Notes under the pieces: model-generated
The model's database searches: none
Seen by the model: only the letters and a program-made list of their open reading frames with translations
What the model was told of the DNA's origin: nothing
Part shown: positions 16,782 through 25,915 of the stretch, in pieces
Position numbering within the stretch: position 1 is the stretch's first letter
How the letters are laid out: each line of letters begins with the position of its first letter
Translations under genes and position numbers: made by a program
NCBI RefSeq assembly: GCF_000817815.1
Contig: NZ_JPRD01000037.1
Coordinates: 1 to 54,836, forward strand
Origin: Vibrio owensii CAIM 1854 = LMG 25443
GTDB lineage: Bacteria > Pseudomonadota > Gammaproteobacteria > Enterobacterales > Vibrionaceae
Direction: 5' to 3'
Length of the DNA: 54,836 nt

Positions 16782-19700
16782 TTAGACATTACATACTGTA
16801 GACCAACTACCATCGCTACCCGGCTCTGATGCAGTCCACCAGTTTGCTTGGTACACCACACCATTGTGAATCACTTTATCACCTTGGTTAGCGTGGCTTG
16901 GGTTACCTTGCCAATCTGTTTGCGGAAGATCTGGGTAAGTAACTAGACCCGCTGTATCACATGTACCCGGCTCAGTACCACCGCCGCCGCCAGTACCAGA
17001 GTTTAGGTCACCAATTGGTAGGTCTGGTTGTTCAAACTTGAACGCAAACTCTTTACCGCCAGAAATCACCGTGTAGTTAGCTGGACCAGAGATTGGTAGG
17101 TAGTAAACCATATCAAGTTCGTAAGTGCCGCCCGCTGGTAGGTCTTTCCATGCAGGTAGAGAGAAAGATACGCGGTGCATTACGCCATCCAAACCACCAA
17201 TGTTGTTCGCACGAGTATGACCAGAAGCAATCACACTTAGACCGCCGCCAGACTGATCTTTCGCGTTATCCGGAGCAGATACAGGAATATCAAATTGGAA
17301 TTCTGTACCACCAGGAATCGCTTGGCCCGTGTTGTTTGTGAACGTGATCTTAGGGTTGATTGGGTAGTTTTGGTCACCGACTTTGAAGCCACCAACACTC
17401 ACTGCAATGTCTACAGCTTCGGTTGGGATTGCACCAGTTGCAATCTTGTTACCGTAAGGCGTTGCAGACTTAAACTTGTCGTAAATCGCTTTAGTCATAG
17501 TGTTACCCATGTGGTATTCACCATTACCCGCCGCACAAGCTTGTTCTGTTGCATCAATCGTCGTACGGTTGCCGTTCGCATCTAGTACGTAACAGTTATA
17601 GTCACCTGCTAGCTCCCAGAACATGATGCCGCCGATTTCTTTGTCGATAACGTAGTCCGCTTTCACTTCAACAGATGCTTTGTCTTCTGTTGATAGGAAT
17701 ACGCTCTTCTCCGCATTCCATAGCCAAGGGGCTACAGCAACATCATCGTAATGACGCGTGTAAGAACCGACAAACTTATCGGAAGGATCATTTACAGGGT
17801 CAAGACCGTAAGCTTGAGCGTAAGAACCCCAAATGCCCTTCTCTAGGTTCTTCGCGTGCCACATTGGGTTTGAACCAGCGCCCATTTCGTTGCCTTTAGG
17901 GTCAGTATCATGCCACATGTTATCGATACCGATAGCGCCGTGACCACAGTTGTTCTTCTCACCTTCGCCAGTACCCGGAGCACACTCTGATTGATTAGGA
18001 AGTGCCGCGCGGCCCCATAGACCGTTATCACCACCGGTTACACCTTGCCAACCACGAGTATAGTAAGGAACACCAATGTTAATACGACCTGCTGGCATAG
18101 AGCCACGGAAGTAATGGTAAGCCCAGTCAGTGTTCAAGTAACCGATACCGCCGTAAGCAGCCGTGCCGTACACGTTCCATTGAGCAAGCTCAGAGTCTTT
18201 ACCCGTATCGAACAATGCCGCGTTGTGGCCAACGTGGTCGTTCCAAGCACCATGCAAATCGTAAGTCATGATGTTCACGTAATCGAGGTACTTAGTGACG
18301 TCGAACGTTTCCATACCACGCAATAGGTAACCTGAAGAAGGCGCTGCGATAGTCAGCATGTAGTGGATGCCATCTTGTGCAGACGCCGCATCCAATTTCT
18401 CACGCAGAACTTTCATTAGCTCTTGGTAAGAAGCCCATAGGTATGGACGACGCGGTTCCATAAAGTCTTTATCGTAAGGGTTACCAGCCCCCGCCATTGA
18501 TGTTGGGTACTCGTAGTCGATGTCTAGGCCGTCGAATTTGTAGGTACGCATCATTTCAACAGCAGACGTAGCAAACTTCTCGATACCCGCATGATTGATT
18601 GAACCATCTGCGTTGGTCGTCATTGTGTAGAAACCACCGTCAGCGACGCGGTTGCCATCAGCACCGAAGTGGCCGCCTGTTTCAGCCCAACCACCAATTG
18701 AAATCAGTGTTTTAACGTCATGTTTTTGCTTGTAAGTTGCTAGCGCACCGAAGTGACCTTTAAAGCCTAACGCAGGGTCAACTTCAACACCCGGCCAAGT
18801 TTTACCTGTTGCAGGGTTCGTCGGGTCTGTCACATCACCTACGTTTACTTTACCGTCTGAACCAATACTGACGAACGCGTAGTTAATGTGTGTAAGTTGA
18901 TCCCATGGAATGTCTTTTACTAAGTAAGCAGCTTGTGGGTCATCACCACTACGCCAGCTAGTGAAGTAACCGATCACACGACGAGGGTGATCAGCCCCCA
19001 TTAATTCACGACCTTCTTCATCGTAAATTGTACAGTAAGGAACATCGACACCAGCCGTTTGGTATAGGCCGTCAGGACGACAGTTCGATGTAATTGCACC
19101 GCCATTCACTGTTAGAGATACAAGAGAAGAATCTGTTGTTGCGCCTGCATCGTCTGTCGCTTTCGCGTAAATAGAAACACTGCCCGCTTGTGCTGGCGTG
19201 AAATCTACCGTGTATGGCGCTGTTGTTGCTGTACCAACAAGAGAACCGGCAGCGAAGAATTCAACTTTCGCCACTGTACCATCCGCATCAGCGGCATTTG
19301 CTGTAACGGTAACCGTCGCGCCTAGTTCAACAGAAGTCGCTGAAAGAGCGACATCTACAGTCGGCGCTTCATTACCCGGTTGACCCGCGTTAACTGTGAG
19401 CGTTACTGCACTCGCAACACTTACAGCGTTTTTATCATCGTACGCTTTAGTCGAGAATTCGTGCGCACCTTCAGTCGCCGTCCATGAAGCAGTGAAAGGT
19501 GCAGCGGTAGAGGTACCGACCAATGCGCCATCAACAAAGAATTCAACCTTACTAATTGAACCATCCGTGTCAGCAGCGTCCGCGGCAAGATTTACAACAT
19601 CTCCAGCAGTGATAGAAGCCGATGCACTAGGCGATGTTAATGTCACAGTAGGCACTTCATTAACTGGAGGATCTACAGGGCCAGTGCCACTACAAGCTCC

Positions 19701-19946
19701 TAGATTTTCCCACTCACCCCATTCACCTGCTTGCGCTGGATTGCTGTTTTGAGTCCAGTAGCGCGCTTTATAAGCGTTACCTTCGTGCTGAACTTGGTCA
19801 CCGCCGTTATAAACCTTCGACGAATCCCAAACTTCTAGAGGTGCACAATCAACCGCTGCATAGCTGTTGAAGGCCATTAGACAAGACGCAGTTAATGTAC
19901 TGAGTGTAAAGGCACTCTTCACTGCTTTCCCACTTCTAAGGTGCAT
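16782..19946 (-). CDS. Periplasmic chitodextrinase, GH18
   Basis: A 1054-residue multidomain chitinase. Order: signal peptide (to about 31, ...MAFNSYAA), a CBM5/12 chitin-binding domain (about 33-85, WDSSKVYNGGDQV...YKARYWT), two bacterial Ig-like domains that are clear repeats of each other (SKVEFFVDGALVGTSTAAPF and AKVEFFAAGSLVGTATTAPY), a GH18 domain with catalytic DGLDIDYE near residue 475, a chitinase C-terminal beta domain, and a second CBM5/12 at the end (GDKVIHNGVVYQANWWT). The start at 19946 is chosen over 20000 because AAGGAAGAG precedes it and it gives a proper signal peptide. The homologue next to glgC in V. cholerae is the chitodextrinase (EndoI type) that trims chitin oligosaccharides. 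Whether it is periplasmic or secreted is not visible here. Confidence 0.93.
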   Translation of the reverse strand: MHLRSGKAVKSAFTLSTLTASCLMAFNSYAAVDCAPLEVWDSSKVYNGGDQVQHEGNAYKARYWTQNSNPAQAGEWGEWENLGACSGTGPVDPPVNEVPTVTLTSPSASASITAGDVVNLAADAADTDGSISKVEFFVDGALVGTSTAAPFTASWTATEGAHEFSTKAYDDKNAVSVASAVTLTVNAGQPGNEAPTVDVALSATSVELGATVTVTANAADADGTVAKVEFFAAGSLVGTATTAPYTVDFTPAQAGSVSIYAKATDDAGATTDSSLVSLTVNGGAITSNCRPDGLYQTAGVDVPYCTIYDEEGRELMGADHPRRVIGYFTSWRSGDDPQAAYLVKDIPWDQLTHINYAFVSIGSDGKVNVGDVTDPTNPATGKTWPGVEVDPALGFKGHFGALATYKQKHDVKTLISIGGWAETGGHFGADGNRVADGGFYTMTTNADGSINHAGIEKFATSAVEMMRTYKFDGLDIDYEYPTSMAGAGNPYDKDFMEPRRPYLWASYQELMKVLREKLDAASAQDGIHYMLTIAAPSSGYLLRGMETFDVTKYLDYVNIMTYDLHGAWNDHVGHNAALFDTGKDSELAQWNVYGTAAYGGIGYLNTDWAYHYFRGSMPAGRINIGVPYYTRGWQGVTGGDNGLWGRAALPNQSECAPGTGEGEKNNCGHGAIGIDNMWHDTDPKGNEMGAGSNPMWHAKNLEKGIWGSYAQAYGLDPVNDPSDKFVGSYTRHYDDVAVAPWLWNAEKSVFLSTEDKASVEVKADYVIDKEIGGIMFWELAGDYNCYVLDANGNRTTIDATEQACAAGNGEYHMGNTMTKAIYDKFKSATPYGNKIATGAIPTEAVDIAVSVGGFKVGDQNYPINPKITFTNNTGQAIPGGTEFQFDIPVSAPDNAKDQSGGGLSVIASGHTRANNIGGLDGVMHRVSFSLPAWKDLPAGGTYELDMVYYLPISGPANYTVISGGKEFAFKFEQPDLPIGDLNSGTGGGGGTEPGTCDTAGLVTYPDLPQTDWQGNPSHANQGDKVIHNGVVYQANWWTASEPGSDGSWSTVCNV

Positions 19947-20192
19947 ATTGCTCTTCCTTAAGTTATTGTTAATACAATACAAAATACGCTTAACTAACAC
20001 GTATAGTTACTTTTGTTTCGACGTAAAATAACTTAAGTACAAGTGCAGCATTTCACACTATGTATTTATAAATTTTCAGCAGCACCTCTCAAGAATCCAC
20101 TAAATGATTGCAACAATTAACACATTATTTTGCACCAACAACTAATTTCATTACCCGAATAAATATGTCGATCGCAATTTATTAAAAAAGAC

Positions 20193-20210
20193 AAAAAAAG
20201 TCCTACTTTT
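20193..20210 (-). terminator. Weak stem-loop after the AraC gene
   Basis: On the minus strand AAAAGT and ACTTTT pair around AGG and run into a T-tract, about 14 bases after the AraC-type gene. The stem is short. The rest of 20001-20223, upstream of the chitodextrinase gene, is AT-rich without a recognisable operator. Confidence 0.35.
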
Positions 20211-20223
20211 GAAATAAAGATCA

Positions 20224-21105
20224 CTAAGCCTTTGTTGATCTGGGTGTTTCGTTAAAGTGTCGCTTGTACTCTCGGCTGAACTGTGATGGGCTGCTGTAAC
20301 CCACAAGGCGCGCAGCATCGTTCACTCGGCGACCTTCTAACTGAATCAATTCGCGTGCCTTGTTTAAACGCACCTTTTTGATGTATTGCAAAGGCGACTC
20401 TAGAGTCACACTTCTAAACGCTTGGTGAAATGCAGAGACACTCATGTTCGCTTCTTCAGCCAAGGTTTGTACATTGAGTTGTTCGTGGTATTCCTGATGA
20501 ACGCGGTTTAGCGCTTTTGCTACCCTTGCGTAAGAACCTTCTTGGTGTGCGAGCTCAAACAGTACATGCCCGGATTCGCTCACCAGCGTGCGGTACACAA
20601 TTTCTTCTAACAGCATGTCACCGAGCATTGCGACTTCAAGATCGCTGCATAATGCCGTCATAAGACGCTTGCACGCATCCAACATTTGGTCGTTCATGCG
20701 TACCGATTTCAACCCACAGCGAGTGTCATCCTCACAAACATTACTGAAGCGTTGCGATTCCAACTTCTTGACCAACTTTTGCAGCATGGCGGGAGAAATG
20801 TCGATGGATATTCCCAATAAAGGCTCATCGTCAACAGCAATCGCTTCACACTCAAGTGGCATGGGTACACCGACGACCAAATAGTCATCTGGGCCATAAC
20901 GTACTGGTGTTTGGCCAATGTGAATATTCTTGTAGCCTTGTCCCAAAACGATGATGCCAGACTGGTACACAAACGGTTGACGATTGTTCCCTTTGCTACT
21001 GCGGTAGAACCATACCCCGTCAATGGCGGTTTCTTTGATGCCCTCTAAATCGTCTAAACCAAATTTAGTGGCGTATTGCTGCATGATCTCAGCAAGTGTC
21101 TTCAT
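20224..21105 (-). CDS. AraC-family regulator, YqhC-like
   Basis: A 293-residue regulator with an AraC_N-type sensing half (FVYQSGIIVLGQGYKNIHIG, YLVVGVPMPLECEA) and two C-terminal helix-turn-helix motifs (LAEEANMSVSAFHQAFRSVT and ARLVGYSSPSQFSREYKRHF). The start at 21105 is preferred over 21129 because GGAG lies 7 nt before it. It is divergent from a YqhD-type dehydrogenase, the same pairing as E. coli yqhC-yqhD, where the regulator activates the dehydrogenase in response to reactive aldehydes. The same circuit is the likely job here. Confidence 0.9.
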   Translation of the reverse strand: MKTLAEIMQQYATKFGLDDLEGIKETAIDGVWFYRSSKGNNRQPFVYQSGIIVLGQGYKNIHIGQTPVRYGPDDYLVVGVPMPLECEAIAVDDEPLLGISIDISPAMLQKLVKKLESQRFSNVCEDDTRCGLKSVRMNDQMLDACKRLMTALCSDLEVAMLGDMLLEEIVYRTLVSESGHVLFELAHQEGSYARVAKALNRVHQEYHEQLNVQTLAEEANMSVSAFHQAFRSVTLESPLQYIKKVRLNKARELIQLEGRRVNDAARLVGYSSPSQFSREYKRHFNETPRSTKA

Positions 21106-21286
21106 CTTGTCACTCCAATAGTTATGCACGCACTATACTTGGAGTTCTGATTACAGTTCCAGCATAAGAAACGCATATTTGTAGAAATAGGCAATAAATT
21201 TGCAGAAATCGGCCTACTCGTTCTCACAAACGCGTACTAATATGCATGTATTCACTCTCCTCACATTGGAAGCAAGAGGTCTAATA

Positions 21287-22435
21287 ATGAACTTTTCATA
21301 CGTCAACCCAACTCAAATCTTCTTCGGCCAAGGCCAAATCGCAGCAATCAAAGAAGCGATCCCTGCCGATCAAAAAGTGCTCGTTATCTACGGTGGTGGT
21401 TCTATTAAAAAGAACGGTGTTTACGACCAAGTAGCACAAGCTTTAGAAGGCCGCGAATGGCTTGAGTTTTCAGGTGTAGAGCCAAACCCAACAAAAGAGA
21501 CGCTAGATAAAGCGGTTGCTATCGTAAAAGAGCAAAACGTTGACTTTATCCTAGCTGTTGGTGGTGGTTCAGTTATCGATGGTTCTAAGTACGTTGCAGC
21601 ATCTGCAAAATACGACGGTGACGGTTGGGACATCATGGTAGGCAAACATCAAGTAACAGAAGCAACGCCGCTTGCTGCAATTCTTACTTTGCCAGCAACA
21701 GGTTCTGAGTCAAACATGGGCGCAGTAATCACTAAGAAAGAAACCCAAGACAAATTGGCATTTCTAGCGCCTGCTGTTCAGCCAAAATTTGCCGTGCTTG
21801 ACCCAGACGTAATGAAAACTCTACCAGAGCGTCAGCTTATCAACGGCCTAGTTGATGCCTGGGTACACGTATGTGAGCAGTACCTAACACTGCCAACTGG
21901 TGCAATGGTTCAAGACGGTTACGCAGAAGCGCTACTTAAAAACCTAAAAGTATTGGGTGATCAGTTCGCGGAGCGCGACAACGACCAATGGCGTGCGAAC
22001 CTAATGTGGACAGCAAACCAAGCATTGAACGGTCTAATCGGTAGCGGCGTTCCTCAAGATTGGGCAACGCACATGATTGGCCACGAGCTGACTGCACTAT
22101 GGCACGTAGACCACGCTCGTTCACTAGCGATCATTCAACCATCTCTACTTCGCAACCAAATGGAATTCAAACGTCCTAAGCTTGAGCAAATGGGTCGTAA
22201 CGTATTTGGCTTAGCAGAAGGTGAAGATTTGGCAGAACGCACAATCCAATCGATTGAAGCTTTCTACCATCAGCTAGAAGTCGCGACTCAACTTGAAGGT
22301 TACGGTGATGACCGTCAAGCAGCTATCGATGCTGTCATTGATCAACTGAACAAACACGGCATGACGGTTCTTGGCGAAAACCAAGCAATCGACCTAGAAA
22401 ACAGCCGTAAAATTCTAGAACTTGCCGTTGCATAA
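21287..22435 (+). CDS. yqhD: Iron-type alcohol dehydrogenase / aldehyde reductase, YqhD-like
   Basis: A 382-residue group III alcohol dehydrogenase. The dinucleotide-binding part contains VLVIYGGGSIKKNGVY and AVGGGSVIDGSK. Metal ligands of the YqhD pattern are visible: Asp and His in LVDAWVHVCEQ, and two His in MIGHELTALWHVDHARSLA. Members reduce toxic short-chain aldehydes such as glyoxal, acrolein and malondialdehyde with NADPH. The frame is open 29 codons further up, but the ATG at 21287 has AGAGG before it and reproduces the family start (MNFSYVNPTQIFFG). It is divergent from the AraC gene and ends at a strong terminator. Confidence 0.93.
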   Translation: MNFSYVNPTQIFFGQGQIAAIKEAIPADQKVLVIYGGGSIKKNGVYDQVAQALEGREWLEFSGVEPNPTKETLDKAVAIVKEQNVDFILAVGGGSVIDGSKYVAASAKYDGDGWDIMVGKHQVTEATPLAAILTLPATGSESNMGAVITKKETQDKLAFLAPAVQPKFAVLDPDVMKTLPERQLINGLVDAWVHVCEQYLTLPTGAMVQDGYAEALLKNLKVLGDQFAERDNDQWRANLMWTANQALNGLIGSGVPQDWATHMIGHELTALWHVDHARSLAIIQPSLLRNQMEFKRPKLEQMGRNVFGLAEGEDLAERTIQSIEAFYHQLEVATQLEGYGDDRQAAIDAVIDQLNKHGMTVLGENQAIDLENSRKILELAVA

Positions 22436-22467
22436 CGACTCGATCTATTAAATTATTACCTTTTTTG

Positions 22468-22506
22468 ACGGCATTGTGTCTACGCGGACACAATGCCGTT
22501 TTTTTA
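22468..22506 (+). terminator. Terminator of the dehydrogenase gene
   Basis: ACGGCATTGTGTC and GACACAATGCCGT form a perfect 13-bp stem with a 6-base loop, followed by a run of seven T. A T6 run also precedes it. Confidence 0.92.
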
Positions 22507-22702
22507 TGTTAATTTAGCGCAACATTGACAACTCGATAAATATTGAACTTTTCTGCTAGAAAACTAACAAATAAGCGATGGTTCGATGTTGTTATGTAAG
22601 CCGATGACCAAAAACAAACCAAGTGCTTACTATTCGAAGTGTCATTTTTTAGCTTGCTCATAAAAAGATGAGCGTTTAGTCGTCTATTCAAGAGTTATTC
22701 GT

Positions 22703-23340
22703 ATGTGGCTGATTGTCATAGCTTGTGCGCTCATACATATCATCAGTATTAAGACTGGCCCAAAGTGACTGTTCTTTTTGACCAAACCGCTTCCAATCGT
22801 CGCCATGATTAGAATGCTACTCCTATCACCTTCAAATCACCTTCCCTACACTCAGTGGATCATCGCCGGTCTGTCAATTTCGCTTATCGGTGACTTAGTC
22901 ATGATGCACCCGAAAGACAAGTTCATTCTCGGTATTAAGCTATTTTGCCTAGCATTAATTTGTTACGCCTTAGGCTTCATTAATATGGCAGCTTGGCACT
23001 TTACACCTTGGTTGCCTTTTGCCGTATTCGGCGTCGGCCTCTGCGCCTATTTCTTCTTTAAACCGATTTGGGGAAAGAGAAATGGTCTGTCGCCAGTTAC
23101 ATCTTCGTCCTCATGGCCATGTTGTGGATGTCGATGGAATACTATGCCAGTGGTAAAACCCAATCTTCCGCATTTGCAGTTTTAGGCAGCTTTGTCTTTA
23201 CTTTATCCGGTGCGGTTTTGGCGTTTGAACGCTTTGGTGGCACGTCGATTTTCTCTCGACAAGTTGTCATGACCACCTACTATTCCGCCCAATATTTAAT
23301 CACGATGTCCGTGTTCGCCATAGTGATCCGTTTCCTCTAA
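22703..23340 (+). pseudogene. YhhN-family membrane protein, broken
   Basis: The reading frame from the ATG at 22703 meets an in-frame TGA at 22766 (codon 22, probably TGG before mutation), then continues as a recognisable multi-helix YhhN/TMEM86-type protein (SLIGDLVMMHP, LGSFVFTLSGAVLAFERF, TYYSAQYLI), and changes frame at a G4 run at 23070-23073, where a fifth G would restore it. The repaired protein would be about 212 residues with 7-8 membrane helices. Relatives include lysoplasmalogenases. Two independent lesions, one a substitution and one in a homopolymer, make non-function likely, although the G-run could be miscalled. Confidence 0.82.
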
Positions 23341-23368
23341 AACTGACTATATTATCGGTTAGTTTTAT
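23339..23368 (+). terminator. Stem-loop after the broken YhhN gene
   Basis: AAAACTGAC and GTTAGTTTT pair over 9 bp with one wobble and a 10-base loop, overlapping the stop codon. The tract after it (TTTTATC) is short. Confidence 0.5.
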
Positions 23369-23466
23369 CACGAGTTATTTGCTCACCAGTTGGACAGTTT
23401 ATGCTTGATTAACAGGTGCAATACGGTTAATAACTTGTTATTGTAGAAAGAAATTTATTCTAAAAG

Positions 23467-24210
23467 TTGGCAGCCTTGAAAGAGAAAAATATCGTTGTTG
23501 AGTTCAGCGGCGTAAACAAGTGGTATGGTGAATATCACGCCCTCAAAGACATTAATTTTTCAGTACATACCGGTGAAATCGTTGTTGTTTGTGGCCCTTC
23601 CGGTTCAGGTAAATCAACACTCATTCGTTGTATCAACCACTTAGAATCCATCCAAGAAGGTGAACTCAGCGTCTTCGAACAACCAGCCGATTCTAAAGCT
23701 CAAAAACCTGGCAAAGTCGGCATGGTGTTCCAGCACTTTCATCTGTTTCCACATCTTACGGTGTTAGAAAACCTCACTCTTGCTCCTATCCGCACGTTAA
23801 AGCTATCCAAACAAGAAGCCGAAGAACGTGCGATGCATTATCTCAAGCGTGTGAACATCGAAGAGCAAGCCAATAAGTATCCGATTCAACTTTCTGGTGG
23901 TCAGCAGCAACGTGTTGCCATCGCGCGTTCCCTTTGTATGGAACCCGATCTACTGCTGTTTGATGAGCCGACTTCTGCGCTCGATCCTGAGATGATCAAC
24001 GAAGTGCTAGACGTAATGGTGGAACTCGCACAAAGCGGCATGACCATGATTTGTGTGACGCACGAAATGGGCTTTGCTAAGAAAGTGGCGAATCGAGTGG
24101 TGTTTATGGACGAAGGTGAAATCATCGAGATGAACTCCCCTGTAGCCCTTTTCGAAACACCGCAGCATCCACGAACCCAAGCGTTTTTGAATCAGATTCT
24201 GAGCTACTAG
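23467..24210 (+). CDS. Polar amino-acid ABC transporter, ATP-binding protein
   Basis: A 247-residue ATPase of the GlnQ/HisP group: Walker A GPSGSGKST (about 43-51), Q-loop in MVFQHFHLFPHLTV, signature LSGGQQQRVAIARSL, Walker B LLLFDEPTSALDPE, and the switch His in CVTHEMGFA. It powers uptake with the two permeases and binding protein that follow. The start is unsure: upstream of the TTG at 23467 an in-frame stop follows within two codons, no ATG is available, and another TTG lies at 23476; neither has a clear Shine-Dalgarno. It is separated by 3 bases from the next gene. Confidence 0.92.
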   Translation: MAALKEKNIVVEFSGVNKWYGEYHALKDINFSVHTGEIVVVCGPSGSGKSTLIRCINHLESIQEGELSVFEQPADSKAQKPGKVGMVFQHFHLFPHLTVLENLTLAPIRTLKLSKQEAEERAMHYLKRVNIEEQANKYPIQLSGGQQQRVAIARSLCMEPDLLLFDEPTSALDPEMINEVLDVMVELAQSGMTMICVTHEMGFAKKVANRVVFMDEGEIIEMNSPVALFETPQHPRTQAFLNQILSY

Positions 24211-24213
24211 CCT

Positions 24214-25011
24214 ATGGTAATTCGAATCCTAAAACCTGTTTTACAAGCCATATTACAAATCTCCATCCTTTTGATAGCGATCGTGTGGGTACTCGATTCC
24301 GGCGCACAAGCAATGGGGTACCAATGGCAGTGGGAACGCGTACCCGATTACATCGCCTTTTACGAAGATGGTGAGTGGTGGCCAGCAGAATTGGTCGATG
24401 GTCTTATCGTCACCTTAAAGATTTCGGCCATCAGTCTTTTCTTCACATTAGTGATTGGTTTCGTCACCGCATTATTGCGACTCAGTAACTCCAAAGTTGG
24501 TAACGCGATCGGCACTGCTTATGTCGAGTTGATTCGCAATACCCCATTGCTGGTGCAAATCTACCTACTCTATTTCGTGTTTGGCCCCGTCATTGGGTTA
24601 GACAGATTCAGTACCGCTGTTTTAGCACTGTCACTATTCCAAGGTGCTTATACCGCAGAAATCTTCCGTGCGGGCTTAAACAGCATTCCAAAAGGTCAGT
24701 TTGAAGCCGCCAAAACCTTAGGTTTATCACCTTTGTTTGCCTACAAAGACGTGATTCTTCCGCAGGTACTCCAACGCACTTTACCACCGTTGACTAACGA
24801 AGTGGTGTCACTGATTAAGAACTCTTCAATCGTCAGTGTGATGGCAATATTCGACCTTACAACCGAGGCAAGAAACATCGTATCTGAGACGGCGATGCCG
24901 TTCGAGATCTGGTTTACTGTGGCAGCAATCTACCTTGCTCTCACACTATCACTTTCTGGCTTATCCGCTTGGCTAGAACACAAACTAGGAGCCAGTTGGC
25001 GCAAATTATAA
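24214..25011 (+). CDS. Polar amino-acid ABC transporter, permease 1
   Basis: A 265-residue inner-membrane protein of the HisM/GlnP family, with an N-terminal helix, a periplasmic loop (PDYIAFYEDGEWW) and about five further helices. The EAA loop that docks on the ATPase reads FEAAKTLGLSPLFAYKDVILPQ (about 168-190), and LIRNTPLLVQIYLLYF is the typical early signature. It starts 3 bases after the ATPase gene and ends 9 bases before the binding-protein gene, where AAGGAG serves the latter. It should pair with the second permease as a heterodimer. Confidence 0.93.
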   Translation: MVIRILKPVLQAILQISILLIAIVWVLDSGAQAMGYQWQWERVPDYIAFYEDGEWWPAELVDGLIVTLKISAISLFFTLVIGFVTALLRLSNSKVGNAIGTAYVELIRNTPLLVQIYLLYFVFGPVIGLDRFSTAVLALSLFQGAYTAEIFRAGLNSIPKGQFEAAKTLGLSPLFAYKDVILPQVLQRTLPPLTNEVVSLIKNSSIVSVMAIFDLTTEARNIVSETAMPFEIWFTVAAIYLALTLSLSGLSAWLEHKLGASWRKL

Positions 25012-25020
25012 GGAGATAAC

Positions 25021-25839
25021 ATGAAGTTATTCAAAGCGACCATTACTGCATTATTAGGGCTTGCAATTGCTTTACCTTCATTAGCCAATGAAGAAGCAGC
25101 GACACCAAACGTTGATCAAATCAAAGAGCGTGGCACGCTGCGCGTTGGTATGTCGACATTTGTACCTTGGGCGATGCGTAATAAACAAGGCGAGTTGATT
25201 GGTTTTGAAATCGATGTGGCGAAGCGACTCGCAGCGGATACAGGCTTAAAAGTTGAGTTTGTACCGACAGCGTGGGACGGCATCATCCCTGCTCTTCTTG
25301 CTAAGAAATTCGACGTAATCATTGGCGGCATGTCGATTACGCCAGAACGTTCAAAGAGCGTATTATTTACTGAACCTTACTCACACTCAGGCGTTCAAGT
25401 AGCAGCAAACAAAGAGCTAGCGGCGGGCTTTAGTGAGTTTTCAGACTTTGATTCTCGCCGTGTGAAAATCGCCGCTCGTCGTGGCGCGTTCACTGTGCAA
25501 GTAGCGCGTGAGACTTTCCCTAAAGCGAAGATCCTTCAGTTTGATGACGATGCACAAGCATTCCAAGAAGTGTTGAATGGCAACGCACACGCAGTAATTG
25601 CATCAAGCCCGAAACCGGAGCATGAAGCGATCAAGCATGCTGACAAACTGTTCATTCCATTTACTGAGCGTCTATCCAAAGGTAATGAGGCATTCGCGGT
25701 TCGCCTAGGCGAAGAAGATAAAAAAGCCTTCTTCAACGAGTGGATTGAAGCTCGTACCCAAGACGGTTGGCTAGATGAGCGTTACGAATCCTGGTTCTCA
25801 ACACTAGATTGGCAAGACCAAGTTGCACAAGGTCAATAA
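25021..25839 (+). CDS. Polar amino-acid ABC transporter, periplasmic binding protein
   Basis: A 272-residue family 3 solute-binding protein with a signal peptide (about 1-22, ...ALPSLA). The family signature RGTLRVGMSTFVPW follows, then GFEIDVAKRLAADTG, VIIGGMSITPERSKSVLFTEPY and RRGAFTVQVARETFPKAKI. Ligands in this family are polar amino acids such as Gln, Glu, Arg or His; the exact one is not predictable here. AAGGAGATAAC precedes the ATG. It lies third in a four-gene operon, between the two permease genes. Confidence 0.93.
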   Translation: MKLFKATITALLGLAIALPSLANEEAATPNVDQIKERGTLRVGMSTFVPWAMRNKQGELIGFEIDVAKRLAADTGLKVEFVPTAWDGIIPALLAKKFDVIIGGMSITPERSKSVLFTEPYSHSGVQVAANKELAAGFSEFSDFDSRRVKIAARRGAFTVQVARETFPKAKILQFDDDAQAFQEVLNGNAHAVIASSPKPEHEAIKHADKLFIPFTERLSKGNEAFAVRLGEEDKKAFFNEWIEARTQDGWLDERYESWFSTLDWQDQVAQGQ

Positions 25840-25865
25840 CCTTAATCGTCGCAATAATTAATAAT

Positions 25866-25892
25866 ACCGACTCGTACTGCGGGTCGGTTTTC
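25866..25892 (+). terminator. Internal terminator-like hairpin in the ABC operon
   Basis: ACCGACTCG and CGGGTCGGT form a 9-bp stem (one wobble) with a 5-base loop, followed by TTTTC. It lies between the binding-protein gene and the second permease gene, so it may trim downstream expression or protect the 3' end of the binding-protein mRNA. Confidence 0.6.
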
Positions 25893-25915
25893 TTCTCTAC
25901 TATCGGAGTTAAACC

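Noticed and set aside
19198..19752. Two plus-strand ORFs opposite the chitodextrinase Ig repeats
   Set aside because: They are antisense to a repetitive coding region and have Ala/Thr/Ser-rich translations with no initiation signals.
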